48,614 nucleotides of DNA from Holophagales bacterium UBA2201 (GCA_002327305.1 DCUZ01000103.1:18102-66715), one strand, 5' to 3'; positions 22,293-30,849 are shown, counted from the first letter of the stretch. Made by a program: numbers and translations. Notes: generated by a model from the letters alone, not told the origin.

Positions 22293-23021
22293 CTATCGCA
22301 CCCACTGGAAGGTGCGCTCCCAGCGGGTCTTGGTGAAGAAGTTGGGAAAGACGGAGATCATGTCCCAGCCCTTCCCCAGCATGGAGCGGTGGGGATCGTA
22401 ACGGGGCGCGTCGTAGGACCAGTAGATGATCCACCCGCGCCCGGCGATGGAGGAGCGCGGGACGAACCCCCAGAACCGGCTGTCGTTGGACCGGTCCCGG
22501 TTGTCGCCCATCACGAAGTACTGCCCTTCGGGGACCCGGAACTCCCCCTGGTTGTCGCGCAGGCGCAACAGGTCGGGAAAGGAGGGGTCCGGGGGAAAGA
22601 CCGTGTCGTCGGCGAAGACGGCGTAGGGCTCCTCCAGCGCCTCCCCGTTGACATAGATCGTCTTGTTGACGATGGAGACGGTGTCGCCGGGGAGGCCGAT
22701 GGCCCGCTTGACGAAGAAGAAACCGGGGTCTTTGGGGTACTTGAACACCACCACGTCGCCGCGTTCGATGTCGCGGAACGGGAGGATCGTCTTGAACAGG
22801 GCGTTGCCGGGATCGCGGAAACCGAACTTGTCCACGATGAGGTGGTCCCCCACCAGCAGGGTCCCCACCATGGATTCCGTGGGGATCTTGTAGGTCTGGA
22901 AGATGAAGATCTTGACGAACGAGGCGAAGATCACCGCCACGAGGATGGCCTCGTAGTATTCGCGGAACTTGTCCTTCTTGGGCGGGGCTTCGGGGGCGGG
23001 GGCGGCTTCCTTCTTTTTCAT
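22293..23021 (-). CDS. lepB: Signal peptidase I
   Basis: A 242-residue membrane serine protease. A charged N-terminus leads to one membrane helix (AILVAVIFASFVKIFIF). The catalytic serine is in PTESMVGTLLVGD and the catalytic lysine in FFFVKRAIGLPGD. The box GQYFVMGDNRDRSNDSRFWG follows. It cuts signal peptides off exported proteins at the outer face of the inner membrane. The start ATG has no ribosome-binding site but lies 8 bases after TGGTATCAT. It diverges from the GT2 gene with only 25 bases between starts. Confidence 0.93.
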   Translation of the reverse strand: MKKKEAAPAPEAPPKKDKFREYYEAILVAVIFASFVKIFIFQTYKIPTESMVGTLLVGDHLIVDKFGFRDPGNALFKTILPFRDIERGDVVVFKYPKDPGFFFVKRAIGLPGDTVSIVNKTIYVNGEALEEPYAVFADDTVFPPDPSFPDLLRLRDNQGEFRVPEGQYFVMGDNRDRSNDSRFWGFVPRSSIAGRGWIIYWSYDAPRYDPHRSMLGKGWDMISVFPNFFTKTRWERTFQWVR

Positions 23022-23028
23022 GGCCCGC

Positions 23029-23038
23029 TATGATACCA
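23029..23038. promoter_or_regulatory. Overlapping divergent -10 boxes (lepB and GT2)
   Basis: Plus strand TATGAT (23029-23034) and minus strand TATCAT (23035-23030, extended as TGGTATCAT to 23038) overlap by five bases. They stand 12 bases before the GT2 ATG and 8 bases before the lepB ATG. Any -35 sequences would lie inside the opposite gene. Confidence 0.45.
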
Positions 23039-23046
23039 TATCCGCA

Positions 23047-23754
23047 ATGCTTTCCATTGTTATCCCCTTTTATAATGAAGAGGCCGTGGCCGAGGGTGTT
23101 TTGACGGAAATTCTGGGCGTTATCCGGCCCCTGGAACGGCCCTTCGAGGTGATCGCCGTGGACGATGCTTCCACGGACGGCACCCCCCGTCTGTTGACCC
23201 GCCTGCGGGCATCCAATCCCGAACTTCGCATCCTGCGAGCGGCCCGGCGCGGCGGGCAGTCGGCCGCCCTTTCGGCGGGATTCAAGGCCGCCGCGGGGGA
23301 GATCATCGTCACCCTCGACGGCGACGGGCAGAACGACCCGGCCTCCATCCCCGCCCTCCTCGCGGCGTTGCAGGGGGCCGACCTGGCCGCGGGGGTACGG
23401 GCGCAGCGCAGGGACACCGGCTGGAAGCGCTTCTCCTCGCGCGTGGCCAACGCCTGCCGCCGCCGGGCCCTCGACGACCCGTTCCGCGATGTCGGCTGCG
23501 GCCTCAAGGCCTTCCGCCGCGAAGTGCTGGAGGGCATCCCCCATTTCAAGAACATGCACCGCTATTTTCCCCTGCTGGCGCTGTGGCAGGGGTTCAGGGT
23601 CGTCGAGGTGGAGGTGGGGCACCGCCCCCGGGCGGGCGGGACCTCGAAATACGGCACCTGGGACCGCCTCACCGCCGGCCTGGCCGACCTGCGCGGCGTG
23701 AAGTGGCTTAAGAAGCGGCTGATCCGCTATCCCGTGGAGGAGATGAAACCGTGA
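23047..23754 (+). CDS. Family 2 glycosyltransferase (polyprenyl-phosphate sugar synthase type)
   Basis: A 235-residue GT-A enzyme. It shows VIPFYNEEAVAEGVL, VDDASTDGT, and the metal-binding TLDGDGQNDPASIP (DGD/DxD). A DVGCGLKAFRREVL block follows, typical of DPM1/GtrB/ArnC-type synthases, but there are no C-terminal membrane helices. It should transfer a sugar from a nucleotide sugar to a polyprenyl phosphate, feeding a GT-C enzyme such as the one at 25869. Its stop overlaps the next gene's GTG start by four bases. It is likely a leaderless or near-leaderless message. Confidence 0.87.
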   Translation: MLSIVIPFYNEEAVAEGVLTEILGVIRPLERPFEVIAVDDASTDGTPRLLTRLRASNPELRILRAARRGGQSAALSAGFKAAAGEIIVTLDGDGQNDPASIPALLAALQGADLAAGVRAQRRDTGWKRFSSRVANACRRRALDDPFRDVGCGLKAFRREVLEGIPHFKNMHRYFPLLALWQGFRVVEVEVGHRPRAGGTSKYGTWDRLTAGLADLRGVKWLKKRLIRYPVEEMKP

Positions 23755-24035
23755 AGATCGAGATCCCGACTATTTGGTTGGTCGTCGGCTTCGCCGGCCA
23801 GGCCCTGTTCAGCATGCGGTTCCTTATTCAATGGATCGCTTCGGAGCGGCGGAAACAGAGCGTCATCCCCATTGCCTTCTGGTGGTTTTCCCTCGCCGGC
23901 GGCCTGGTCCTGCTGATCTATGCCATCCATCGCAGCGACCCCGTCTTCATCCTCGGCCAGACGGCCGGTGCCTTCATCTATTTCCGCAACCTGATGCTCA
24001 TTCACCGCAAGCCGGCGGAAGCGGCCCAAGCCTGA
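23751..24035 (+). CDS. Small membrane protein with lipid-A-disaccharide-synthase N-terminal (LAB_N) domain
   Basis: A 94-residue protein with three membrane helices (TIWLVVGFAGQALFSMRFLI, SVIPIAFWWFSLAGGLVLLI, and PVFILGQTAGAFIYFRNLML). The pattern FSMRFLIQWIASER...S..P..FWW.S..GG matches the LAB_N family, often found beside DPM-like GT2 genes in envelope-glycan modules. Its role is unclear, perhaps lipid-linked sugar handling. GTG start, coupled to the GT2 gene by the GTGA overlap. Confidence 0.82.
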   Translation: MKIEIPTIWLVVGFAGQALFSMRFLIQWIASERRKQSVIPIAFWWFSLAGGLVLLIYAIHRSDPVFILGQTAGAFIYFRNLMLIHRKPAEAAQA

Positions 24036-24052
24036 GGGGTGATGGGGTTCTG

Positions 24053-24081
24053 TTTACCTATCACCTTGATTTTGCTATAAT
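24053..24081 (+). promoter_or_regulatory. Predicted promoter for the acyl-CoA dehydrogenase gene
   Basis: TTTACC (24053-24058), 17 bases, then a perfect TATAAT (24076-24081). Transcription from about 24088 would give a leader of about 150 bases carrying the repeats at 24115-24205. Confidence 0.6.
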
Positions 24082-24143
24082 CTGCACCTCACGCCCGGGA
24101 AATCATGGGGCTGGGGACTTGAAACCTGAAACTTGGAACTGAA

Positions 24144-24205
24144 ACGCGCAGGCTAAAGCCTGCGGCTACTTTGCATCTGATACGCGCAGGCTAAAGCCTG
24201 CGGCT
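24144..24205. repeat. Two copies of a palindromic 24-bp element
   Basis: The 24-base sequence at 24144-24167 is repeated exactly at 24182-24205. Each has a hairpin core cgcaggct-aa-agcctgcg. A short heptamer-like tract (acttgaaacctgaaacttgg, from about 24118) precedes the first copy. Both lie in the predicted leader of the acyl-CoA dehydrogenase gene. Confidence 0.85.
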
Positions 24206-24235
24206 GCGTAAATATATCGGTTAAGGAGCGCGTCC

Positions 24236-25849
24236 ATGGAAAGCATCGCCAAAGGGTTGTTCGCCGGTACCATTGAAACCGAGGGGCTGGTCCCCTACCC
24301 GAAACTGACGGACGAAGAGCGCGAGACCGTCGCCTTCCTCCTGGACGCGTTCCGCAAGTTCGCCAAGGAGAACATCAACGCCGAGAAGATCGACGCCGAG
24401 CACACGATCGGCGACGACATCATCAAGGGGCTGGGCGAGATGGGGATCCTGGGGATGACCATTCCCGAGGCCTACGGCGGGTTCGGCTTCACCCCCAGCC
24501 AGTACGGCCGCGTGATGGAGGAGATGACCCGGTTCTGCGCCTCCACCGCCATCCTCGTGGGCGCCCACCAGAGCATCGGCTACAAGGGGATCGTCCTGGC
24601 GGGCACCGAGGAGCAGAAGCAGCAGTGGCTCCCCCCCCTGGCCACGGGGGAGAGACTGGCCGCCTTCGCCCTCACCGAGCCCGAGGCCGGGAGCGACGCC
24701 TCCGCCGTCAAGACCGTGGCCCGGTACGACGCGGAACGCAGGGGCTATGTCCTCAACGGCACCAAGCAGTGGATCACCAACGGCGGCATCGCCCACACCA
24801 TCACCACCATCGCCAAGACGGGCGAAAGCGCGCTGACCACCTTCATCGTGGACACCGCCGCCCCCGGTTTCTCCATCGGGAAGACGGAGCGCAAGATGGG
24901 GCTCAAGGGCTCCTCCACCACCCAGCTCATCTTCGAGGACCTGTTCGTTCCCGAGGCCAACCTTCTGGGGCGCAAGGGGCGCGGGTTCCTCCTGTTCATG
25001 AAGGTCCTCGACACCGGGCGGATGGGGCTGGCCGCCTCCTGCCTCGGCGGGTGCAAGGAGATGATCAAGCAGGCCTACGAGTTCGCCGGCCGCCGCAAGC
25101 AGTTCGGCACCGTCGTGGGGGAGTACGAGATGGTCCGCCACAAGTTCGCGCGGATGGCGGCCTACACCTACGCCGCCGAGAGCATGGTCTACCTCTCCAC
25201 GGGCCTGGTCTCCGGAGGGTTCGACGATTACGCCGCCGAGTCCTGCCTCTGCAAGTTCTTCGTCACCGAGGTGCTCTGGAACGTCATCAACGACGCCCTG
25301 CAGTGCGCGGGCGGCAACGGCTACATGGAGGAGTATCCCTTCGAGCGGTACCTGCGGGACGCCCGCATCAACCTCATCTTCGAGGGGACCAACGAAATCA
25401 CCCGCATGTACGCCGCCCACATGGGCCTGCGTCACGCCCAGAAGGCCGTCCGCGGCGGCGCCGCCCGCGGCGACCTGGCCTGGGCCCCCGACGGCCTGAG
25501 GGACGAGTGCGCCGAACTGCTGGCCCTCGTCCGGAAGTTCGGGGAGCACAACCGGGCCCTCCACGAGCGGTACGGCACCGGCCTCAACGACCGGGAGTAC
25601 CACCTGGAGCGGGTGGCCGACATCGCCGCCGGTCTCTACGCCGCCGTGGCCACCCTCTCGCGCACCGTCGAGGAGATCAAGCAGAGGCCCGAAGCCCTCA
25701 CCTACGGCCGCGCCTTCCTCCACTTCGAGCTGCCCCGCCTGCGCGACCTGCTCGAGTCCGATTTCACCGCCGCCGACACCCTGAAGACGGCGGTGTCGGA
25801 CCATCTGTATTCCAAGGGGGGCTATCCGTTCGACCGCTGGGAGATCTGA
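24236..25849 (+). CDS. Acyl-CoA dehydrogenase
   Basis: A 537-residue flavoprotein. The family blocks are AFALTEPEAGSDASAVKT (FAD/substrate signature), KQFGTVVGEYEMVRHKFARM, CAGGNGYMEEYPFERYLRD, and FEGTNEITR, which holds the catalytic glutamate. A C-terminal helical extension of about 140 residues makes it longer than the usual 380-residue form, as in VLCAD/ACAD9-type enzymes. It would oxidise acyl-CoA to trans-2-enoyl-CoA, passing electrons to ETF. The start ATG follows ttaaggagcgcgtcc. It stands alone among glycosyltransferase genes, with no beta-oxidation partners nearby. Confidence 0.92.
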   Translation: MESIAKGLFAGTIETEGLVPYPKLTDEERETVAFLLDAFRKFAKENINAEKIDAEHTIGDDIIKGLGEMGILGMTIPEAYGGFGFTPSQYGRVMEEMTRFCASTAILVGAHQSIGYKGIVLAGTEEQKQQWLPPLATGERLAAFALTEPEAGSDASAVKTVARYDAERRGYVLNGTKQWITNGGIAHTITTIAKTGESALTTFIVDTAAPGFSIGKTERKMGLKGSSTTQLIFEDLFVPEANLLGRKGRGFLLFMKVLDTGRMGLAASCLGGCKEMIKQAYEFAGRRKQFGTVVGEYEMVRHKFARMAAYTYAAESMVYLSTGLVSGGFDDYAAESCLCKFFVTEVLWNVINDALQCAGGNGYMEEYPFERYLRDARINLIFEGTNEITRMYAAHMGLRHAQKAVRGGAARGDLAWAPDGLRDECAELLALVRKFGEHNRALHERYGTGLNDREYHLERVADIAAGLYAAVATLSRTVEEIKQRPEALTYGRAFLHFELPRLRDLLESDFTAADTLKTAVSDHLYSKGGYPFDRWEI

Positions 25850-25868
25850 GGCCCGGTCCCTCCCCACC

Positions 25869-27239
25869 ATGGCCCGGCCGCTCCTGAAGCTCCTTCTCGT
25901 CCTGGCGGGCATGGGCCTTCTGGCCGCCCACTTCCCCCTTTCCGGGGACGAGGCCTACTATTGGGAATGCGGCCAGCGCCTGGACTGGTCCTACTTCGAC
26001 CAGCCCCCGCTGGTCATCTGGATGGCCCGCGCCTCCACCGAAGTGCTGGGCGACACGCCCCTGGCGGTCCGCCTCCCCGCCCTGGTCTTCACCGGACTGA
26101 CCGCCCTGCTGATGCTGGGATGGCTGGGCGAGGCGGGGATGGCGCTGTTTTTCGGCCTGCGGTTGCTGCCTCTCTTCTTCTTCGGGTCGTTCTATCTCTC
26201 CACCGACGCCGGGCTGGGGTTTTTCTACCTCCTGGCCGCCTTTTGCTTCGTCCGCATCCGGGAGGGGTCGCTGTGGCGCTGGTGGCTCCTCCTCGGCCTC
26301 GCCCTGGGCCTCGGCTTCCTGGCCAAGTTCCCCATCGTCCTGGCCGCGCTCCTGATCTTCTTCATCCCCTGGAAGCCCGTCCGGTTCGGACAGGTGCTGG
26401 CGGCCGCGGGGGTGGCCGCCGCCGTCACCACGCCGGTCTGGATCTACGCCCTGCGCCACGAGTGGGCCAACATCGGGTTCCAGTTGTTCGGGCGCCATGC
26501 CGTCGCCAGCACCCTGGGCGAGCGCCTCGTCCGCTTCTGGGGGCCCCAGATCGCCATTGTGGGCCCCCTCCTCCTCCCGCTCGCCCTCCTGGCCCTCTGG
26601 AGGGCCCGGCGGGACGACCGCCTCCTGTGGGCGGCGGGACTCGTCCCCGCCCTCTTTTTCGGCCTGCTCGCCTTCCGTTCCCCCATGGCGGCGCACTGGG
26701 CGGCCCCGGGCATCCCCCTCCTGGCGGTCCTGGCCGCGAAATACTGGGACCGGCGGTGGATGCGCGCCGCCCTGGCCCTCAACGCCCTCCTCATCGCCGT
26801 TCTCCTGGTCCCCCTGTTCTTCCCGCGCCTCCTCGTTCCCGTCGCCCCCAGGGCCGCCGGAGCGGTCCTGGGGCCCGAACGGCTGGCGGAGTTCATCGGG
26901 CGGGCCCGCCAGCCGGGCGAACTTCTGGCCACCGAGAGCTACAGCACGGCGGCGGTTCTGAATTTCCGCTGGGGGAGGGCGGGCGAGGCGCTGGCGGCGA
27001 TCGCCAACCGGGGCCCCCACGGCCTCTCCTATCTCTACTGGCAGGAGGCGCTGGACCTCCGGGGCCGGGACTTCCTCTTCATCACCACGCGGCGCTCCTT
27101 CGTCCATTACCTCCGGCCGCGGTTCGACCGGATCGAAAGCGTCATGGAACTGCCGGTCCTCGATGGAGGCCGGACCCTGAGGACCTACTTCATCCTCCGG
27201 TGCCGGGGATTGACGGACGACGGCATGTTCAAGCCGTAG
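25869..27239 (+). CDS. GT-C glycosyltransferase, ArnT/GT83-like
   Basis: A 456-residue polytopic membrane protein. The N-terminal loop reads LSGDEAYYWECGQRLDWSYF and DQPPLVIWMARAS, the acidic DEAYYW and DxPPL pattern of ArnT/PMT-type transferases that use polyprenyl-phosphate sugars outside the membrane. About ten hydrophobic helices follow, then a soluble C-terminal domain. With the GT2 and LAB_N genes at 23047-24035 it makes a likely lipid or glycan modification set. The start lies 19 bases after the dehydrogenase stop, suggesting co-transcription. Confidence 0.85.
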   Translation: MARPLLKLLLVLAGMGLLAAHFPLSGDEAYYWECGQRLDWSYFDQPPLVIWMARASTEVLGDTPLAVRLPALVFTGLTALLMLGWLGEAGMALFFGLRLLPLFFFGSFYLSTDAGLGFFYLLAAFCFVRIREGSLWRWWLLLGLALGLGFLAKFPIVLAALLIFFIPWKPVRFGQVLAAAGVAAAVTTPVWIYALRHEWANIGFQLFGRHAVASTLGERLVRFWGPQIAIVGPLLLPLALLALWRARRDDRLLWAAGLVPALFFGLLAFRSPMAAHWAAPGIPLLAVLAAKYWDRRWMRAALALNALLIAVLLVPLFFPRLLVPVAPRAAGAVLGPERLAEFIGRARQPGELLATESYSTAAVLNFRWGRAGEALAAIANRGPHGLSYLYWQEALDLRGRDFLFITTRRSFVHYLRPRFDRIESVMELPVLDGGRTLRTYFILRCRGLTDDGMFKP

Positions 27240-27263
27240 AAAAGCAAAGTCCGGGACGAGGGC

Positions 27264-27281
27264 GGAAGGCGCGCCTTCCGG
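27264..27281. terminator. Palindrome between convergent genes, possible bidirectional terminator
   Basis: The 18-base palindrome cggaaggcgcgccttccg lies in the 57-base gap between the convergent GT-C and response-regulator genes. It has no U-tract on either side, so its role as a terminator is uncertain. Confidence 0.4.
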
Positions 27282-27296
27282 ACCGGGGAGGCCCCC

Positions 27297-28673
27297 CTAC
27301 GGTTCCCGCTCCCCCGGGTCCCTCAACTTGGCGTTGAGCGTTTTGAGGGTGACGCCGAGGCGTTCGGCGGCGGCCTTGCGGTCTCCCCCCGCCTCTTCGA
27401 GGGCCCGGGCCACCTTCCACTCCTCCACCGCGCGCACGGTCCGCGCCACCGCCTCGGGCAGGGTCCCCCGCAGGTCCAGAAGATCTCCGAGGGCGGGCCC
27501 CCCCCCGCTTTCGGCGAAGAGGACGATCTCCCCGGGACCGATGGTCCGCCCCCGGGCGAGGATGGCGGCCCGCTCGAGGGCGTTCTCCAGTTCCCGCACG
27601 TTCCCGGGCCAGGCATAGGCCTGGAGCTTGGCCAGGGCCGCCGGGGTCAGCTCGAGCCCCCTTTTCCCCAGTTCCCGCTCGAAGCGGCGGAGGAAGTGGT
27701 CGGCCAGGAGGGGGATGTCGGCGGTGCGGAGGCGCAGGGGGGGGATGGTGATGGGGAAGATGTTGAGGCGGAAGAAGAGGTCCTCGCGGAAGCGCCCCTC
27801 CTCCACCGCCTTCCGGAGGTCCTGGTTGGAGGCGGCGACGACCCGGACATCCACCTTCAGGGTGGCGGTCCCCCCCAGCCGCTCGACGGTCCGCTCCTGG
27901 ATCACCCGCAGGATCTTCCCCTGCACCTCCTTCTCCAGTTCGCCGATCTCGTCGAGGAAGATGGTCCCCCCCCCGGCCAATTCGAACTTTCCCAACTGGC
28001 GGGCGTGGGCCCCGGTGTAGGAGCCCTTCTCGTGGCCGAAGAGCTCGTTCTCGATGAGGGTGGAGGGAATGGCGGCGCAGTTGAGGGCCACGAAGGGGCG
28101 GTCGCGCCGGCCGCTCAACTGGTGGACGGCGCGGGCGAAGAGCTCCTTCCCCGTCCCCGACTCCCCCGCCAGGAGGACCGTGGCGTCGGTGGGGGCCACC
28201 CGGGCCACCTGCTCCTCGACCTCCCGCATCACCGGGGTCCGCCCCACGATGGAGGGGAAGCCGCCGCGCCGCTCCACCTCGTCCTTCAGGAGCAGGTTCT
28301 CGCGCTGGAGGCGCCGGCGGCCGAGGGCGCGGTCCACCAGCAGGAGCAGGTGGTCGGGATCCACCGGCTTGAGGAGGAAGTCGGCGGCCCCCCGCTTCAT
28401 CGCCTCCACGGCCAGTTCCACCGTGCCGAAGGCGGTGACCACCAGGACCGGGCACTCCGGGTCCCGTTCGAGGGCGGCGTCCAGGACCGCCATGCCGTCG
28501 GCCCCGGGCAGTTTGAAATCGGTGATGACGGCGTCGAAGGGGGCCGCCTGGAGGCGGACCACCGCCTCGGCGCCGTCGCCGAGGCACTCCACCGCGAAGC
28601 CGCGCGACGACAGGACCTCCCTCAGGAGGTCCCGAAGCGAGGCCTTGTCCTCGACGACGAGGAGGCGTTCCAC
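27297..28673 (-). CDS. Sigma-54-dependent response regulator (NtrC/PilR type)
   Basis: A 458-residue activator. The receiver (1-120) has VVEDKASL, the phospho-acceptor in ITDFKLPGADG, and KPVD. The AAA+ domain has Walker A GESGTGKE, the sigma-54 loop GSYTGA (usually GAFTGA), Walker B GGGTIFLDEIGEL and an R-finger region. The C-terminus is a Fis-type helix-turn-helix (DRKAAAERLGVTLKTLNAKL). It would activate sigma-54 RNA polymerase at -24/-12 promoters when phosphorylated. It is the last gene of the pilin operon: its GTG start is four bases after the PilX-like stop, so it is translationally coupled. The kinase at 35454 is its likely partner. Confidence 0.92.
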   Translation of the reverse strand: MERLLVVEDKASLRDLLREVLSSRGFAVECLGDGAEAVVRLQAAPFDAVITDFKLPGADGMAVLDAALERDPECPVLVVTAFGTVELAVEAMKRGAADFLLKPVDPDHLLLLVDRALGRRRLQRENLLLKDEVERRGGFPSIVGRTPVMREVEEQVARVAPTDATVLLAGESGTGKELFARAVHQLSGRRDRPFVALNCAAIPSTLIENELFGHEKGSYTGAHARQLGKFELAGGGTIFLDEIGELEKEVQGKILRVIQERTVERLGGTATLKVDVRVVAASNQDLRKAVEEGRFREDLFFRLNIFPITIPPLRLRTADIPLLADHFLRRFERELGKRGLELTPAALAKLQAYAWPGNVRELENALERAAILARGRTIGPGEIVLFAESGGGPALGDLLDLRGTLPEAVARTVRAVEEWKVARALEEAGGDRKAAAERLGVTLKTLNAKLRDPGEREP

Positions 28674-28677
28674 GGCC

Positions 28678-30831
28678 CTACATGTCCGTCAGGATCTGCT
28701 CGATGTAGGAGTTGGGGAGCCCCAGGTCCTGGAGCCCGTCGGTCAGTTTGGGGTCGTACCACACGTCCACGGTGCCCGAGGTGCGCACCTTGCCGTTCCA
28801 CATCATCAGCGACCCCCAGAAGGCCCGGTCGCCGACGGCCCGGAAGTCGCCGGTGATGTAGAAGATCCCCTGGAAGATGCCGTCCACCCCGTTCGCCTCG
28901 GGGCCGTACTGGTCCCACCCCTTGGTCAGGCCCCGGGTGCCGTCCTCGTAGTCCTGGCTGACCAGGTAGGGGTTGAGCTGGTTCATGTTGGCGCCGTAGG
29001 GGAAGTTGGGGTAGTTGAGGTTGATGAAACGGTCCACGGGCTGCTGGACGCCGTCGATCTCCTCGAAGGGGTCGTACCGGCCGTTGAGGAGGTGGGAAAA
29101 GACCGGATCGGGGTTCTCCCACAGGGGCTCGCCGGGCATGGTGACGTTGAAGGTGCCCTGGGAGCCGCCCGAGTTATCGAGGCCGTCGGCGCAGAGGTAG
29201 ATGAGTCCCCGGGAGGCGTACTTGCCCTTGGCGTCCTGCCCCACGGCGATGTTGGAGCGGTTCTGCTTGGGGACCTGCCCGTCGGTGGTGTCGAAGAACC
29301 AGAACCCGCCGGTGATGGTGGGGTCGGCGATCATGCTGGTCCAGGCCTCGAAGTCCTTGCAGTTGGCGGTGGAACCCGGGGCATCGTACTTCCCCTCGGC
29401 GCAGAGGCCGTTGACATCTGGGGAGGCGCCCGGGACCAGGTAGTGGACCGACTGCCCGGCGGCGCCCCCCTGCGACCCCACGCTCATGACCACCCGCTTC
29501 CAGTAGTTGTAGCCGCGGAAGGCGGTGGCGAAGGCCACCGAGGGGTCGCACCCCCAGTAGTTGGTCTTGTTCCCCGGGGCCCACCGGGCGGCGGGGGCGG
29601 AGGGGGCCGGCGTCCCGGCGGGGCAGTCCACGGCGGCGTCGGGGTTGTAGGGCTTGCAGTTGAGGTAGCTCTTGAGCTGCATGGTGTTGGTGGCGTCGTC
29701 GTAATACCAGTCGCAGGTGTAGTTCTGGGTGTTGGCCCCGGCGAGCCACGAATCGATGGGGGCGAAGATGAGGCGGGTGGCGGCCTCGGCCGGCTGGGGC
29801 CACTTGATGGTCCCGAAGTTGCAGTTGGCGTTCAGCCCATGCTTGGAAAAGACCATGTCCTGGCGGGAGCGGACGAGGAGCCAGGGGTCGGTGATCTGCT
29901 GGCCCTGGAGGACCGGCTGGGTGCCCGTGTTGGTGCCCGGGTCATATTGCCCCAGGAGGGTGCCGCACATCTTCACCTGACCCGAGGGGCTTACATAGTA
30001 GGGGGCCCCGGCCGCGGTGAAGTTGTTGTTGTTGTCGTCAATCCCCTCGGTGGACTTGATGTTGCCCCAGTGGACCCGGACACTCCCGTTGATGTCGATG
30101 GGGCCGTCCACGTCGAGGGCCTCGCCCATGACGGCGTAATTGATGTCGGTGATGATGCCGCGGATGCGACGGGTGGAGACGGTGCGCCCGCTGGGGTCCA
30201 CGTTCTCCGCCTCCACCAACACGGTGCAGATGGCGTAGGCCTGGTTGCGCGGGTCGGTGGGGCTGTCGGGATAGGGCCCCACGGGGGGGGCGTAGAGGGA
30301 CATCCGGGGGATGTGCACCCCGCCGGCCCGGGGGACGAGGGCGTCGGCGTCGGCGTAGGCGACGCCGAAGAGGGTGGCGTTGAGGGCCTGCAGGTAGGGA
30401 CGGCAGGCGTCCTCGGCGATGTCGAGCCGGACGTCGGGGGTGGCCTCGTTGCCGAAGAACTGGTGGACCGCCAGGTCCGTGCCGACCGCCCCCACGTAGG
30501 GCTTGTCGAAGGGATCGATCCCGGAGATGGCGCCGCCGCCCTTCCACTGCGTCGGATTGCCCGCCGCGTCGGGGGCGAAGTCGCGGTCGGCAAAGAGCAT
30601 GGCGGAGGCCGGCGGGACCAGGTCGGCCGTCCGGGCGGGGGTGTTGAACCAGGTGTTGACGGCGTACACCCCCGTCTGGCCCGACACCAGGGTGGTCATG
30701 GCCCGGTAGTAGTTGTTGGAGATGAGGTTCTCGGTGTCGGCCAGGAAGATGAAGGAGAGGCCGGTGAGGGAGAGGACCACCATGACCATCAGGGTGATGA
30801 GAAGGGCGGAACCTTTGTCGAGTTTGCGCAT
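28678..30831 (-). CDS. PilX/GspK-like minor pilin, unusually large
   Basis: A 717-residue protein with a PilX-type N-terminus: a basic start, G7, then SALLITLMVMVVLSLTG, with no Glu at +5. That is typical of the GspK/PilX tip pseudopilin. The rest is a large extracytoplasmic region with many Cys, Asp and Asn residues (such as DDNNNNFTAAG) and no family I can name. PilX is normally about 150-200 residues and GspK about 300, so this is oversized. It probably sits at the pilus tip with the PilW-like protein. The ribosome-binding site aaggagaacacggcc precedes the ATG, 18 bases after the upstream stop. Confidence 0.82.
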   Translation of the reverse strand: MRKLDKGSALLITLMVMVVLSLTGLSFIFLADTENLISNNYYRAMTTLVSGQTGVYAVNTWFNTPARTADLVPPASAMLFADRDFAPDAAGNPTQWKGGGAISGIDPFDKPYVGAVGTDLAVHQFFGNEATPDVRLDIAEDACRPYLQALNATLFGVAYADADALVPRAGGVHIPRMSLYAPPVGPYPDSPTDPRNQAYAICTVLVEAENVDPSGRTVSTRRIRGIITDINYAVMGEALDVDGPIDINGSVRVHWGNIKSTEGIDDNNNNFTAAGAPYYVSPSGQVKMCGTLLGQYDPGTNTGTQPVLQGQQITDPWLLVRSRQDMVFSKHGLNANCNFGTIKWPQPAEAATRLIFAPIDSWLAGANTQNYTCDWYYDDATNTMQLKSYLNCKPYNPDAAVDCPAGTPAPSAPAARWAPGNKTNYWGCDPSVAFATAFRGYNYWKRVVMSVGSQGGAAGQSVHYLVPGASPDVNGLCAEGKYDAPGSTANCKDFEAWTSMIADPTITGGFWFFDTTDGQVPKQNRSNIAVGQDAKGKYASRGLIYLCADGLDNSGGSQGTFNVTMPGEPLWENPDPVFSHLLNGRYDPFEEIDGVQQPVDRFINLNYPNFPYGANMNQLNPYLVSQDYEDGTRGLTKGWDQYGPEANGVDGIFQGIFYITGDFRAVGDRAFWGSLMMWNGKVRTSGTVDVWYDPKLTDGLQDLGLPNSYIEQILTDM

Positions 30832-30849
30832 GGCCGTGTTCTCCTTTCG

